Shown piece by piece: positions 17,465-26,260 of a stretch of 64,000 nucleotides of DNA. This DNA is from CAXXOK01 sp035353615 (GTDB lineage: Bacteria; Bacillota; Clostridia; Christensenellales; Aristaeellaceae). The translations under genes and the position numbers were made by a program. The notes beneath the pieces were generated by a model, which searched no databases, was not told the DNA's origin, and was given only the letters and a program-made list of their open reading frames with translations. The first letter of the stretch is position 1. Each line of letters begins with the position of its first letter. The stretch covers positions 4,804-68,803 of the forward strand of contig DAOPZY010000016.1 of NCBI GenBank assembly GCA_035353615.1, given 5' to 3'.

Positions 17465-17531
17465 GGGTCAGGGGCGTTCGTCCTTGACCCGCCTTTTTCG
17501 ACAACCTGCGGCAGCCGTTTGGCTGCCTTTT
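17465..17531 (+). terminator. Double terminator of tsaE-tsaB-rimI operon
   Basis: The first hairpin is GGGTCAGGGGCG...TCCTTGACCC ending in CCTTTTTC (17465-17497). It is built from a truncated repeat head. The second is GGCAGCC-GTTT-GGCTGCC followed by TTTT (17510-17531). The repeat appears to have supplied a terminator. Confidence 0.75.
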
Positions 17532-17613
17532 CGCTAACCTTCTTTTTTTCAATAAAGTGTGTTAGAATAACTGCGAATCTACTCGCTGCAACTAAAGCCG
17601 AGGAGGCTCCCGC

Positions 17614-18405
17614 ATGGATTTTCGGGAAAAGCTCAAACCCGTTCGGTGTTTTCTGTTGGATATGGACGGAACCCTGTACTTAGGCGATCAAATGCTGGAA
17701 GGTTCGCTGGATTTTTTAGCCAAGCTGAAAGCGACCGGGCGTTCCGCTCTGTTTTTAACCAATAATTCCAGCAAATCCGCCGATGTGTATGTGCAAAAGC
17801 TGAAACGCCTCGGTGTGGAGGACTCCTTTTTACGGGTGCTCACCTCCGGTCAGGCGGCGGGCCGCTACGCGCTTGAACACTTTGCGGGCAAGCGCGCTTA
17901 TCTGCTGGGCAATGAGCTGCTCGCCCGGGAGTTGACCGCGATGGGGGTGCCGCTGAGCGACGACCGGCCCGATTATGTGCTGATCGCCTTTGATACCACG
18001 CTCACTTATGCAAAGCTCACCCGCGTTTGCGATCTGGTGCGCGCCGGGCTTCCCTACATCGCCACTCACCCGGATTTTAACTGTCCTACGGAAACGGGCT
18101 TTATCCCGGATATTGGCGCGACCATCGCCTACATTCACGCCAGCACGGGCCGCATGCCGGATGTGGTGATCGGCAAGCCGAACGCCGGCATTGTGGAGGA
18201 AGCGCTGCGCGTAACCGGGTTGCGGCGGGAGGAGCTTGCCATGGTCGGCGACCGCCTCTATACCGATATCGCCACCGGGGTTCGCTTCGGCATCACCAGC
18301 ATTCTGGTGCTCACGGGCGAAGCTTCGCTTTCCGACGCGGAGGCATCCTCCGTAAAGCCCGATTTAATTTTTGAACGTTTGTCCAGCATGAACGCATATC
18401 TGTAA
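17614..18405 (+). CDS. HAD-superfamily IIA hydrolase (NagD-like)
   Basis: A 263-residue phosphatase of the HAD-IIA group. Motif I is FLLDMDGTLYLGDQ, with catalytic D and the second D two residues on. Motif II is LFLTNNSSKS. A C2A cap spans about 85-180, and motif IV is MVGDRLYTDIATGVRFG. Such enzymes dephosphorylate small sugar phosphates or nucleotides; the substrate here is unknown. GGAGG precedes ATG. It stands alone between the rimI terminator and a cell-wall gene. Confidence 0.92.
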   Translation: MDFREKLKPVRCFLLDMDGTLYLGDQMLEGSLDFLAKLKATGRSALFLTNNSSKSADVYVQKLKRLGVEDSFLRVLTSGQAAGRYALEHFAGKRAYLLGNELLARELTAMGVPLSDDRPDYVLIAFDTTLTYAKLTRVCDLVRAGLPYIATHPDFNCPTETGFIPDIGATIAYIHASTGRMPDVVIGKPNAGIVEEALRVTGLRREELAMVGDRLYTDIATGVRFGITSILVLTGEASLSDAEASSVKPDLIFERLSSMNAYL

Positions 18406-18489
18406 ATTTCGCCCCTCCCCCGGTTTTCGGCAGGGATTTACCCTGCGCCGCGAGAACCCCCTGAGCGAGCAACACAACGAGGTGCATCA

Positions 18490-20526
18490 ATGATGAAACG
18501 TCTTTGGGTCCTTCTCCTTGCCGTTACGCTGGCGCTGACCGCGCTGCCGGTAGCGGACGCGTCCCGCGCGGCCGCCGAAGAAACCGGGTACGCGCCCATG
18601 CAGTACGGCGACAGCGGCGACAACGTAGCCGCCATTCAGGAGCAGCTGAAAGCGCTGGGTTATTACAGCGGCAAAATCAGCGGCAACTTTTTGGACGGCA
18701 CGCGCGCGGCCATACGCCAGTTCCAGCAGGATTATCAGCTGGAGGAAACCGGCATTGTGGACGGAGAAACCGAGGCGGTGCTTATGAACGCGGAGTACCG
18801 CTCCCTTGCAACCGGCGACGAAGGGGACGATGTGAAGCGCGTTCAGGAAACCTTGCAAAAGCTTGGATACTATCAGGGCAAGCTGAGCGGTAATTATCTG
18901 GAAGGCACCACAAGCGCCATCAAGGCTTTTCAGCAGAAAAACGCGCTGGAAGCAACCGGTTTGGCGGATGTGGAAACCCAACGCCTGCTATTCAGCTCCG
19001 CCGCGCTTGCCAGCGACGCATCCAAAGCGCAGGCTTCTCCCGATCCAAACAGCGATTTAGGCGATATTAACGACGTGGTGATGGCCGCGGACGGCGCGTC
19101 CTCCGATGGTTCCACCCCGGCGCCGGACGCTGAATACACCAAAAAGCTCAAACGCGGCGCGAAGGGCGAGCAGGTCAAGGCGGTGCAGCAGCGGCTGACG
19201 GACCTGGGCTATTTTACCGGCCCGATCAGCGGCAACTATATGAACCAGACCGTGGATGCCGTCAAGCTTTTCCAAACAAACAACGGTATTAAGGCCGACG
19301 GCGTCACCGGGGAGGATACCTGGAACATCCTGTTTGACGATCAGCAAGCCCTGAACGCCAGCGCAACACCCCGCCCAACGCCTGTGCCCACCCCCATCCC
19401 CTACGCCATCACGGTGGATGTGAACAATCAGGTTACCACCGTGTACGGCCGCGACGCCAGCGGCAACTACACCGTACCCGTACGGCAGATGATTTGCTCC
19501 ACCGGCATGAAGGCCACGCCCAGCGATGTGGGCGTGTGGGTGCTCAACGGCCGCAAGGCCCGCTGGTGCTATTTCAGCAAGTATTACAGCTATGCCCAGT
19601 ACTGGACGCGCATCAACGCCTACATTGCCTTCCATTCCGTTATTTACAGCCAGGTGGATTACAACGCCCTCAGCACCAAGAGCTATAACCTGCTGAGTTC
19701 CCGCGCCTCCCACGGCTGTATCCGCCTGCTGGTAGCGGACGCGAAATGGGTTTATGAAAACATCGGCGAAGGCGTCGCCGTTACCATCACAGAGGATTTG
19801 CCGGATGATCCGGAGCTTCGCGCGGCGCTCAAGCCCGCGCCGCTTGGGAAAAAATCAAAAACGCCCATCGAAACCCCAGTACCTACGCCCACGCCGGTAT
19901 ACAGCAGCACCGGCATGCCGCCGCAACCGTTCCGCACCCTCAAAAAGGGCAAGGATGGGGAGGACGTGTTCTGGCTGCAAATGAAGCTCAAGGAGCTTGG
20001 CTACTATAACGGCGCCGTGACCGGCATGTTCCTCACCGGCACCTATAAAGCCGTCAAAGCCTACCAGCGCGATCACGGTATTTACCCCAGCGGTGAAGCC
20101 AATGATAAAACGATGCAAGCCGTATACGCGGATGTGCTGAACCCCGCGACCGAAACGCCTTCCCCCACCCCGATCGCGACGCCGACAGCCGCGCCCACGC
20201 CAGCGCCCACGCCATCCCCCGTGGCTACCCCAACGCCGACGCAGACCCCCGCCCCGACGCAAACCGCAACGCTGCCCGTCACGAAAGCTCCATCGCAAAC
20301 CGGAACGCCTGTTTCAATCAAAGACGCTTCCACAGGCGCTGACGCCGCGTCGGCTTCTCCGGTCGTAACCGCAACGGGATCAGCGATAACGTCATCCCCC
20401 GCACCCACTCAGGCAGCCGTGTCCACAGCAACCGCGAAGCCGTCCGCTGCAACAACAGCCGCATCGCTTCCCACCGCCACGCCCTCCCGTCGCCGCCATG
20501 TTCCGCCGCGCGCTGTGCAGGGATAG
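18490..20526 (+). CDS. Secreted L,D-transpeptidase with four peptidoglycan-binding domains
   Basis: A 678-residue exported protein with signal peptide to about residue 25. PG_binding_1 domains lie at about 36-98, 102-165, 218-283 and 481-550, each with a G-x-x-V-x-x-x-Q-x-x-L-x-x-LGY pattern. The YkuD transpeptidase domain is at about 310-440, with the active-site motif SHGCIRL (H408, C410). Pro/Thr/Ala-rich linkers flank it, and the last 125 residues are almost entirely P, T, A and S. It should form 3-3 cross-links or attach to peptidoglycan outside the membrane. The placing of one binding domain after the catalytic domain is less usual. Confidence 0.93.
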   Translation: MMKRLWVLLLAVTLALTALPVADASRAAAEETGYAPMQYGDSGDNVAAIQEQLKALGYYSGKISGNFLDGTRAAIRQFQQDYQLEETGIVDGETEAVLMNAEYRSLATGDEGDDVKRVQETLQKLGYYQGKLSGNYLEGTTSAIKAFQQKNALEATGLADVETQRLLFSSAALASDASKAQASPDPNSDLGDINDVVMAADGASSDGSTPAPDAEYTKKLKRGAKGEQVKAVQQRLTDLGYFTGPISGNYMNQTVDAVKLFQTNNGIKADGVTGEDTWNILFDDQQALNASATPRPTPVPTPIPYAITVDVNNQVTTVYGRDASGNYTVPVRQMICSTGMKATPSDVGVWVLNGRKARWCYFSKYYSYAQYWTRINAYIAFHSVIYSQVDYNALSTKSYNLLSSRASHGCIRLLVADAKWVYENIGEGVAVTITEDLPDDPELRAALKPAPLGKKSKTPIETPVPTPTPVYSSTGMPPQPFRTLKKGKDGEDVFWLQMKLKELGYYNGAVTGMFLTGTYKAVKAYQRDHGIYPSGEANDKTMQAVYADVLNPATETPSPTPIATPTAAPTPAPTPSPVATPTPTQTPAPTQTATLPVTKAPSQTGTPVSIKDASTGADAASASPVVTATGSAITSSPAPTQAAVSTATAKPSAATTAASLPTATPSRRRHVPPRAVQG

Positions 20527-20903
20527 CGTCGCTTCAAGCTTACAACCGTCAGTGTTTCGTGACCCCGTTGGCCCTCAGCGTTCGGCTTCCGCCGGGCCAG
20601 GGGCCATTTTCAATCCCGCTGCGCGCAGCAGATTGGCTCAGGCTTCCGAATAATCTTCGTTTCCGTGAAGCACGGTTAAAAGTGAAAGCCTTAACGGGTT
20701 TGAGGGCGGCACCCAAAGCCTGATCCCGAAGCCTGAAAATAAAAGCGAGCGTGCCGCCGGCAGGGCAAGCATGCGATCAAAGTAACCGTCATACCCCTTC
20801 GAGGGCAGCCCGATGCAACGCGCCTATCGGCCTGCCGATTCTCCGTATTAAAAGATCCAAATCCAAATGCTGTATTTTAAACAAGTATTACAACCGTTTT
20901 AGA
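20527..20903 (+). repeat. Intergenic region with a decayed repeat copy (about 20697-20770)
   Basis: No gene is visible. Bases 20697-20770 align with the tail half of the dispersed repeat: GGGTTTG...CCCAAAGCC, then CGAAGCC..., AAGCGAGCG and CGGCAGGGC, with many substitutions. It looks like an old copy. Confidence 0.5.
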
Positions 20904-20933
20904 TTGACACTTCTTTTTAACCGATGATATAAT
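20904..20933 (+). promoter_or_regulatory. Promoter of the DUF3048 gene
   Basis: Consensus TTGACA (20904-20909), 18-base spacer, TATAAT (20928-20933). Confidence 0.88.
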
Positions 20934-21006
20934 AAGGAAACATGCGAAAGCAACGCCTTTCACGTGCGCTCATGAAATCGAAAAAGCATAACTGGGAGGT
21001 TTACTC

Positions 21007-22185
21007 GTGAAGAAAATTGTCAGCGTGCTCATGGCGGCCGTCCTAACGATTGCCATCGCCATGCCTGCCTGGGCCGAGGTCGAAGGCAACAAATACAGCC
21101 TACCGCTCGAAGGCACCGTGCTTCAAAATCAGGAGGATCGCAACATCACCAACGCAACGGCCGTTGCGCGCAATCCGATTATCCCCGGCGAAAGCCCCAC
21201 CACCGGGTTAAGCTGGAGCGGCGTATACCTGCCGATGCTGGTGCAGATCAGCAACCCCAGCGGCACTGTGAAGGTGAACGGTAAAACGGTTACCGCGGCG
21301 GGCGTAGGCCAGCGCGCTCCCTGGGGCGGCCAGTTTGCGGACGTGGTGTACGAAGGCATTCTGTACCGTTCGGGTCAAACGCGTATCTCCTTCCTGTTCA
21401 GCGATTCGTTGGACGAGGGCAACCCCACCTCCGTCGGCCCCGTGCGTTCCGCCCGTATCGGGCACGTGCTGCTGCGTGAGGAGTGGCAAAGCGGCTTCAT
21501 CTATGCCGGCGGCCCGCACCGTGAAGAAAACAACATCGCGGCAATGTTTGACGATCTGGGCGCGAGCGACAAGGGCGTGCTCTTTAACCTGCTCACCAAC
21601 AAGTGGCCTGATTACCGCCAGCGCGTGAAGGGCCTCAAGAGCCCCGACAACCTGGATGCCAACGTGGTTGGCCTTCGCGATCAGATTCCCACCAACTATT
21701 CCGCCAGCGCGCGCGCTTTCCTGTTTGCCGACGAAAGCCCCTACATCGACGGGTATGATATTGCCTACAATATCAACCTTGACTGGGGTCACGAGGATTA
21801 CGTCTCCCATTTCGTATACGACGAAACCGAAAACCTCTACTTCCGCTATTCCGGCGACGCGCCCTACATGTCCTACGCCAGCGCGTCCGACCGCGCCGAT
21901 GAAAACGCGACGTGGATGAGCTTTGCCAATGTCATCATCCAGCGCGTTGGCTATGATTACACCAACAACAGCAAGATCATGCCTGTGATGCGCAGCGTTG
22001 GCAAGGGCAACGCGGATATCTTCATCGGCGGTCGCTACATTCCCGGCTACTGGGTGCGCGAAACCACCGACGGCCCCACCATCTATTACGATGACAAGGG
22101 CAATGAGATTCAACTGACCCGCGGCAAAACTTTCATTGCGGATTTCCCGCCGGAAAGCCTTTGCACATTCAGCGGCATGGAATAA
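21007..22185 (+). CDS. DUF3048 (YerB-like) secreted protein
   Basis: A 392-residue exported protein starting at GTG, with GGAGG seven bases upstream. The signal peptide ends AMPAWA before EVEG. DUF3048 landmarks are LPMLVQISNPSG, ADVVYEGILYRSGQTRISFLF and VGPVRSARIGHV, with a C-terminal immunoglobulin-like region holding VMRSVGKGNADIFIGGRYIPGYWVR. Relatives are cell-surface proteins of Gram-positive bacteria of unknown function; YerB in Bacillus is a lipoprotein, but this one lacks the lipobox. It is a single-gene unit with a strong promoter and terminator. Confidence 0.9.
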   Translation: MKKIVSVLMAAVLTIAIAMPAWAEVEGNKYSLPLEGTVLQNQEDRNITNATAVARNPIIPGESPTTGLSWSGVYLPMLVQISNPSGTVKVNGKTVTAAGVGQRAPWGGQFADVVYEGILYRSGQTRISFLFSDSLDEGNPTSVGPVRSARIGHVLLREEWQSGFIYAGGPHREENNIAAMFDDLGASDKGVLFNLLTNKWPDYRQRVKGLKSPDNLDANVVGLRDQIPTNYSASARAFLFADESPYIDGYDIAYNINLDWGHEDYVSHFVYDETENLYFRYSGDAPYMSYASASDRADENATWMSFANVIIQRVGYDYTNNSKIMPVMRSVGKGNADIFIGGRYIPGYWVRETTDGPTIYYDDKGNEIQLTRGKTFIADFPPESLCTFSGME

Positions 22186-22206
22186 GCACAACCCAGCAGG
22201 GTGATG

Positions 22207-22238
22207 AAAAAGGAACGGCGTTATTGCCGTTCCTTTTT
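22207..22238. terminator. Terminator after DUF3048 gene
   Basis: AAAAAGGAACGGC pairs perfectly with GCCGTTCCTTTTT across a six-base loop. It should act on both strands, and the region is convergent with sdaAA. Confidence 0.92.
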
Positions 22239-22289
22239 CAATTGCTAAAAGATATCGTATAGGATTGGTTGATCGCTTTGACTTTGCTA

Positions 22290-22586
22290 CCGCGTCGTCA
22301 GGCATTGGGGTTCCACACAGCCTCGGCAGGCGGCTTCGCCCCTGCACCCTGACAAGGGCTTCGCCCTTGACCCGGTTTCGCTGTGGCGAGGGAGTTGGGT
22401 TGTGCGCAAACCTCGACAATGCGTTTTGACCGCTCGCCTCATAGCCCTGCGGGCTGTTCGCTCGCTTGTTGATTATATGCTGCGGCGTAAGGCTTTGGGG
22501 TTCCACCCCAAACCCGGGCAGGCGGCTTCGCCCCTGCACCCTGACAAGGGCTTCGCCCTTGACCCGGTTTCGCTGCGGCGAGGGAG
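22290..22586 (-). repeat. Dispersed intergenic repeat, two tandem copies D and E
   Basis: Two copies lie head to tail on the minus strand: D at about 22290-22395 and E at about 22431-22586. Both contain the CAAGGGC-GAA-GCCCTTG hairpin followed by CAGGGTGCAGGGGCGAAGCC. E is full length, including TTTGGGGTGGAACCCCAAAG and the tail with AACAGCCCGCAGGGCT. The pair sits between convergent genes and just after the sdaAA stop codon. Confidence 0.87.
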
Positions 22587-22589
22587 TAT

Positions 22590-23429
22590 TTAGCTCCTGC
22601 TACACATGCTCGCGCAGGCTGCGCATCCGCCATCCCCTGTTTCCCGCAGGCTTTGGGGCAATGTATCGCCAATGTCCTTCATGGTGGCAATCATCTCATC
22701 ACAGGGGATGGGGCAGCTCACGCCGGACAACGCCATCTGCGCGGCCGCCAGCGCTTGGGACGCGCCGCCAACATTGCGGAATACGCAGGGTATTTCCACC
22801 AGTCCATTCACCGGGTCGCACACAAGCCCCAATGAGTTCATCAGCGCAAAAGCGCAGGCGTCCGCCGCCTGTTTCGGCGTGCCGCCGTACAGCTCGCACA
22901 GCGCCGCCGCCGCCATCCCGGCCGCCGATCCGCATTCCGCCTGACATCCGCCCTCCGCGCCGCTGATGGTCGCCTGTAGGGCAATCACCCTGCCAACCGC
23001 AGCCGCTGTAAACAACGCGTACACCAACGCCTCATCGGAAAAACCTTCGCTTTCCTGCGCGGCAAACAGCACGCCCGGCAATATGCCGCAACTGCCCGCC
23101 GTGGGGGCCGCAACGATTTTGCCCATGCAGGCGTTGCTTTCAGCGACCGCCAGCGCATATGCGCACGCGCGGCCCAACAGACCAAAGCGACCCGCGTTCT
23201 GTGTGGCGGCCATTTTAGCGGCCTGCCCGCCAACCCGACCGGAAACCGAACGCAATTCGGGCGAAAGCCCGTCCTGTATGCTTTGCCGCATCACCGCGAG
23301 GGACGCGCGCATCCGTTCCAACACATGCTCAGTTGGCACGCCGTCCTGTTCCGCCTGCCAGCGAGCGGCCGCTTTGCCGATGCTCCCGCAGGTTCTAGCT
23401 TCCTCCAATACTTCCGCCATGGTCTGCAT
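22590..23429 (-). CDS. sdaAA: L-serine dehydratase, iron-sulfur dependent, alpha subunit
   Basis: A 279-residue subunit with APTAGSCGILPGVL (about 107-120), GGCQAECGSAAGMAAAALCE, and CDPVNGLVEIPC, which together contain the 4Fe-4S cysteine set of the two-subunit serine dehydratases. The enzyme deaminates L-serine to pyruvate and ammonia. GGGGAG precedes the ATG at 23429. It follows sdaAB after 15 bases. The extreme C-terminus is cysteine-rich (GCAACASMCS). Confidence 0.95.
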   Translation of the reverse strand: MQTMAEVLEEARTCGSIGKAAARWQAEQDGVPTEHVLERMRASLAVMRQSIQDGLSPELRSVSGRVGGQAAKMAATQNAGRFGLLGRACAYALAVAESNACMGKIVAAPTAGSCGILPGVLFAAQESEGFSDEALVYALFTAAAVGRVIALQATISGAEGGCQAECGSAAGMAAAALCELYGGTPKQAADACAFALMNSLGLVCDPVNGLVEIPCVFRNVGGASQALAAAQMALSGVSCPIPCDEMIATMKDIGDTLPQSLRETGDGGCAACASMCSRS

Positions 23430-23444
23430 TACAGGTCTCCCCTT

Positions 23445-24131
23445 TCAGCACAGGGTTTCCGGCACGGTTTCGCCCCGGGCCGCCAGATAGGATACGTGGT
23501 AAACGTCTTTCAACGCCGATAGCCGAGCGATCAACGCCGCATCGGCAACGCCGTCAATTTCCAACGTCACCATGGCTTCACCGCCCGCCGCGCAGCGGGA
23601 AACCCGCATGGTGGCAATGTTGAGGCGACTCTCTGCCACCTGCCCGCTGATACGGGCGATCATCCCCGACGTATCGCGGTAGGTCAGCACCAGCGTGTTT
23701 GCGTGGCCGGAAATGTCCGTATCCAAACCATCCACCGACTGGATCACAATTTCACCACCGCCCACGGAAGCCGCCTGAAGCCGAATCCGCCGACCTTCGG
23801 CGTTGGCGATCTCCATTACCACAGTGTTGGGGTGGGCGTTACGGAGCTTTGCGTTGTAGAAGGTCACATTCAGCCCAGCCTGTCTGGCAAAGGCTTGGCT
23901 GTCGCGCAGGTGAACGTCGTCCACCTCCATCCCCAGCAAGCCGCCGATCAGCGCGCGGTCCGTCCCATGGCCGCGATAGGTTTTCTGAAACGAACCCCAT
24001 AACCCGATGTTGGCTTCCACGGGTTCGCCGCCCAGCAGCAGCCGCGCTATTTTTCCAATGCGCGCCGCCCCGGCTGTATGGGATGAGCTGGGGCCGATCA
24101 TCACCGGCCCGATGATATCAAACATGTCCAT
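23445..24131 (-). CDS. sdaAB: L-serine dehydratase, iron-sulfur dependent, beta subunit
   Basis: A 228-residue subunit with FDIIGPVMIGPSSSHTAGAARIG at the N-terminus, the serine-dehydratase beta signature. A C-terminal ACT domain (about 150-220, beginning TLVLTYRDTSGMIARIS) could sense serine. The start at 24131 has GGAGG nine bases upstream, within the yigZ gene, which it overlaps by 14 bases. It forms the enzyme with the alpha subunit encoded next. Confidence 0.95.
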   Translation of the reverse strand: MDMFDIIGPVMIGPSSSHTAGAARIGKIARLLLGGEPVEANIGLWGSFQKTYRGHGTDRALIGGLLGMEVDDVHLRDSQAFARQAGLNVTFYNAKLRNAHPNTVVMEIANAEGRRIRLQAASVGGGEIVIQSVDGLDTDISGHANTLVLTYRDTSGMIARISGQVAESRLNIATMRVSRCAAGGEAMVTLEIDGVADAALIARLSALKDVYHVSYLAARGETVPETLC

Positions 24132-24783
24132 CCGGCATTGCCTCCATTACCGCAGGGGTTTCCCATGCGGCGTATATTTCTTCCGTCATCAGGCGCTCAA
24201 TCCGGCCATCCGTTACGCGCGCCAGCTCCGCCAGCATCGCGCTTGCATCTGCTTCCCGGCATTGCAGCGCAAAATTGACCGTCGCGGAAAACTCCGTGGA
24301 TTCCATGCGCACAGGCAAGGTTTTTAACGCGTACTGCACCTGATCCCACAGGGGATATTCCACCTCAAACAGCCACCGTTGCGTAGGTACCATTTCGCAC
24401 ACGCCCGCCGCGTTCAGGGCCTGCGCGCAGCTATGGCTATAGGCGCGCACCAGCCCGCCCGTGCCCAGCAATATGCCGCCAAAATAGCGCGTCACCACCA
24501 CCGCGCAATCCACAACCCCGCGCGCCTTCATCACCTCAAGGATCGGCAGTCCGGCGGTGCCGCCCGGTTCCCCATCGTCGCTATACCGCAGAATACCGGC
24601 GTTTTGCCCCAAAATATAGGCATAGCAGTGGTGGTTGGCGGCGCGGTGTTCCAGCTTCACGCTGTTGATAAAGGCCACGGCCGCTTCCGGTGTGCAAACC
24701 GGCGCGGCGCGCCCGATAAACCGGCTTTTGTGAATGATGGATTCCTCCTGCCCGTCCCGCAGGAGGGTCCGGTACGCTTTCAT
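24118..24783 (-). CDS. yigZ: YigZ/IMPACT family protein
   Basis: A 221-residue protein of the UPF0029/IMPACT family. Signatures are SRFIGRAAPVCT near the N-terminus, NHHCYAYILG, YSDDGEPGGTAGLPIL and VVVTRYFGGILLGTGGLVRAYS. GGAGG lies seven bases before the ATG at 24783. The biochemical role is unsettled; IMPACT relatives are linked to translation control in eukaryotes. It leads the yigZ-sdaAB-sdaAA operon, divergent from ruvC. Confidence 0.93.
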   Translation of the reverse strand: MKAYRTLLRDGQEESIIHKSRFIGRAAPVCTPEAAVAFINSVKLEHRAANHHCYAYILGQNAGILRYSDDGEPGGTAGLPILEVMKARGVVDCAVVVTRYFGGILLGTGGLVRAYSHSCAQALNAAGVCEMVPTQRWLFEVEYPLWDQVQYALKTLPVRMESTEFSATVNFALQCREADASAMLAELARVTDGRIERLMTEEIYAAWETPAVMEAMPDGHV

Positions 24784-24866
24784 GGCAATGCCTCCAAAAA
24801 GGCGCATGCCTTTACCCCGTCCGGTTTTACGGTGATAAGGCAATCGCGCCACGGTTTTCCGCCTAT

Positions 24867-24895
24867 ATTATACCCGAACCCGCGCCGCATCGCAA
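24867..24895 (-). promoter_or_regulatory. Promoter of yigZ-sdaAB-sdaAA
   Basis: Minus-strand TTGCGA (24895-24890), 17-base spacer, TATAAT (24872-24867). Confidence 0.75.
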
Positions 24896-24921
24896 CACAA
24901 TGAACATTTGTTCGCAACGGA

Positions 24922-24950
24922 TTGACAAACGCCCCCGAAAACTTTATGAT
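24922..24950 (+). promoter_or_regulatory. Promoter of the ruvCAB-queA operon
   Basis: TTGACA (24922-24927), 17-base spacer, TATGAT (24945-24950). The leader is about 25 bases. Confidence 0.88.
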
Positions 24951-24978
24951 GAAGGATGTTCGTAAAAGGAGGCTGCCC

Positions 24979-25473
24979 ATGATCGTTTTGGGGATCGACC
25001 CCGGTTTGGCTACGCTTGGTTGGGGCGTTATCGACGCGGTGGGCGGCCGGCAGCGGCTCATTCAGTACGGCTGCATCCTGACCACCCCGGAGCAGACCCT
25101 GCCCAACCGCTTGCTGAGCATTCAAACCGAAATGCGCGATTTGCTCACGCTGTACCGTCCGGACGAAATCGCCTTTGAGGAATTGTTTTTTGCTAAAAAC
25201 GTGACGACCGCTTTTACCGTCGGCGCGGCGCGAGGCGTTTGCATCGCGGTTTGCGCCGCCTACACCGATCGGCTGTACGAATACACCCCCATGCAGGTTA
25301 AACAGGCCATGGTCGGCTACGGCAAAGCGGAAAAACGCCAAATACAGGAAATGGTCAAGCTGCTGTTGCACATGGAGAGCATCGCCCGCCCGGACGACGC
25401 GGCGGACGCGTTGGCCATCGCGCTCACCCACTCCGCAACCGGCCCCGCCAGCCGGCAGTTTATGATGAAATGA
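24979..25473 (+). CDS. ruvC: Holliday junction resolvase RuvC
   Basis: A 164-residue endonuclease. The acidic catalytic residues lie in IVLGIDPGLA (D7), IAFEELFF and RPDDAADALAIA near the C-terminus. It cuts Holliday junctions driven by RuvAB. The ATG at 24979 follows AAAAGGAGG; an upstream in-frame ATG overlaps the promoter. It heads the ruvC-ruvA-ruvB-queA operon. Confidence 0.97.
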   Translation: MIVLGIDPGLATLGWGVIDAVGGRQRLIQYGCILTTPEQTLPNRLLSIQTEMRDLLTLYRPDEIAFEELFFAKNVTTAFTVGAARGVCIAVCAAYTDRLYEYTPMQVKQAMVGYGKAEKRQIQEMVKLLLHMESIARPDDAADALAIALTHSATGPASRQFMMK

Positions 25474-25483
25474 GGGATTGCCC

Positions 25484-26101
25484 ATGATCGCGGTGGTCGA
25501 AGGCAAAGTAATCGAGAAAAGCGAAGGCGAGGTCATCCTGATGGCCGGCGGTATCGGCCTGAAGTTGATTTGCAGCATGAACACGCTCGCGGCCATCCCC
25601 CCGGTGGATCAGACTTGCCGGCTTTTCACGCATTTCAGCGTGCGGGAGGACGCGATGGACCTCTATGGCTTCATGACCCGCGAGGAACGGGACATGTTTC
25701 GTCACCTGATCTCGGTGACCAGCGTTGGGCCCAAATCCGCAATGTTTATTTTGGGCAGCCTGCCTCTGGCGGATCTGCGGCTGGCGATCCTCACCGGGGA
25801 TATCGGGCTGCTGAGCCGCGCGCCGGGCGTGGGTAAAAAAACCGCGCAACGCATCGCGCTGGAATTGAAGGACACGGTCACCCGCGATGCGCTGGCCAGC
25901 GGCATCAGCATGGAGGAGATTGCCGTATCCGACCCCGAAGCCCCCGCGCAGGATGCGCTGGGCGAGGCCATTCAGGCGCTGAAGGCCCTCGGCTATTCCC
26001 CCCAGGAAGCCGCCAATGCCCTGCGTGGCGTTAAAGGGCAGGCCCAGACAGCGGATGAGATGATCCGGCTGGCGCTGCGCAACATGGCGCAGCAGGCGTA
26101 G
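25484..26101 (+). CDS. ruvA: Holliday junction DNA helicase subunit RuvA
   Basis: A 205-residue protein with the N-terminal OB fold (MIAVVEGKVIEK), tandem helix-hairpin-helix motifs (VTSVGPKSAMFIL and APGVGKKTAQRIALELKD), and the C-terminal RuvB-binding domain (EAIQALKALGYSPQEAANAL). It tetramerises on Holliday junctions. GAGGG is seven bases before ATG 25484, ten bases after ruvC. Confidence 0.97.
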   Translation: MIAVVEGKVIEKSEGEVILMAGGIGLKLICSMNTLAAIPPVDQTCRLFTHFSVREDAMDLYGFMTREERDMFRHLISVTSVGPKSAMFILGSLPLADLRLAILTGDIGLLSRAPGVGKKTAQRIALELKDTVTRDALASGISMEEIAVSDPEAPAQDALGEAIQALKALGYSPQEAANALRGVKGQAQTADEMIRLALRNMAQQA

Positions 26102-26116
26102 CCGCAGGCTGTTGAA

Positions 26117-26260
26117 GCCCCTCGCCGCAGCCAAAGATCGACAAGGGCAAACCTCGCCAACCTGCCGAAAAACCCTCGCCGCAGCAAAACCGGGTCAAGC
26201 GCAAACCCTTGCGAGGGCGCATCGGCATTGCCCCTTGCCCACGGCAACGCGCCGCCTAAC
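26117..26260 (+). repeat. Dispersed intergenic repeat, copy F, between ruvA and ruvB
   Basis: Two heads (CCTCGCCGCAGCCAAAG at about 26118 and CCTCGCCGCAGCAAAACCGG at about 26170) are followed by a diverged body. It occupies most of the 304-base gap between ruvA and ruvB, genes that usually sit closer together. Confidence 0.7.

Noticed and set aside
22300..22590. Proteins encoded by the repeat copies.
   Set aside because: Frames through the repeats are short, change between copies and lack ribosome sites; conservation is in the stems rather than in codons.
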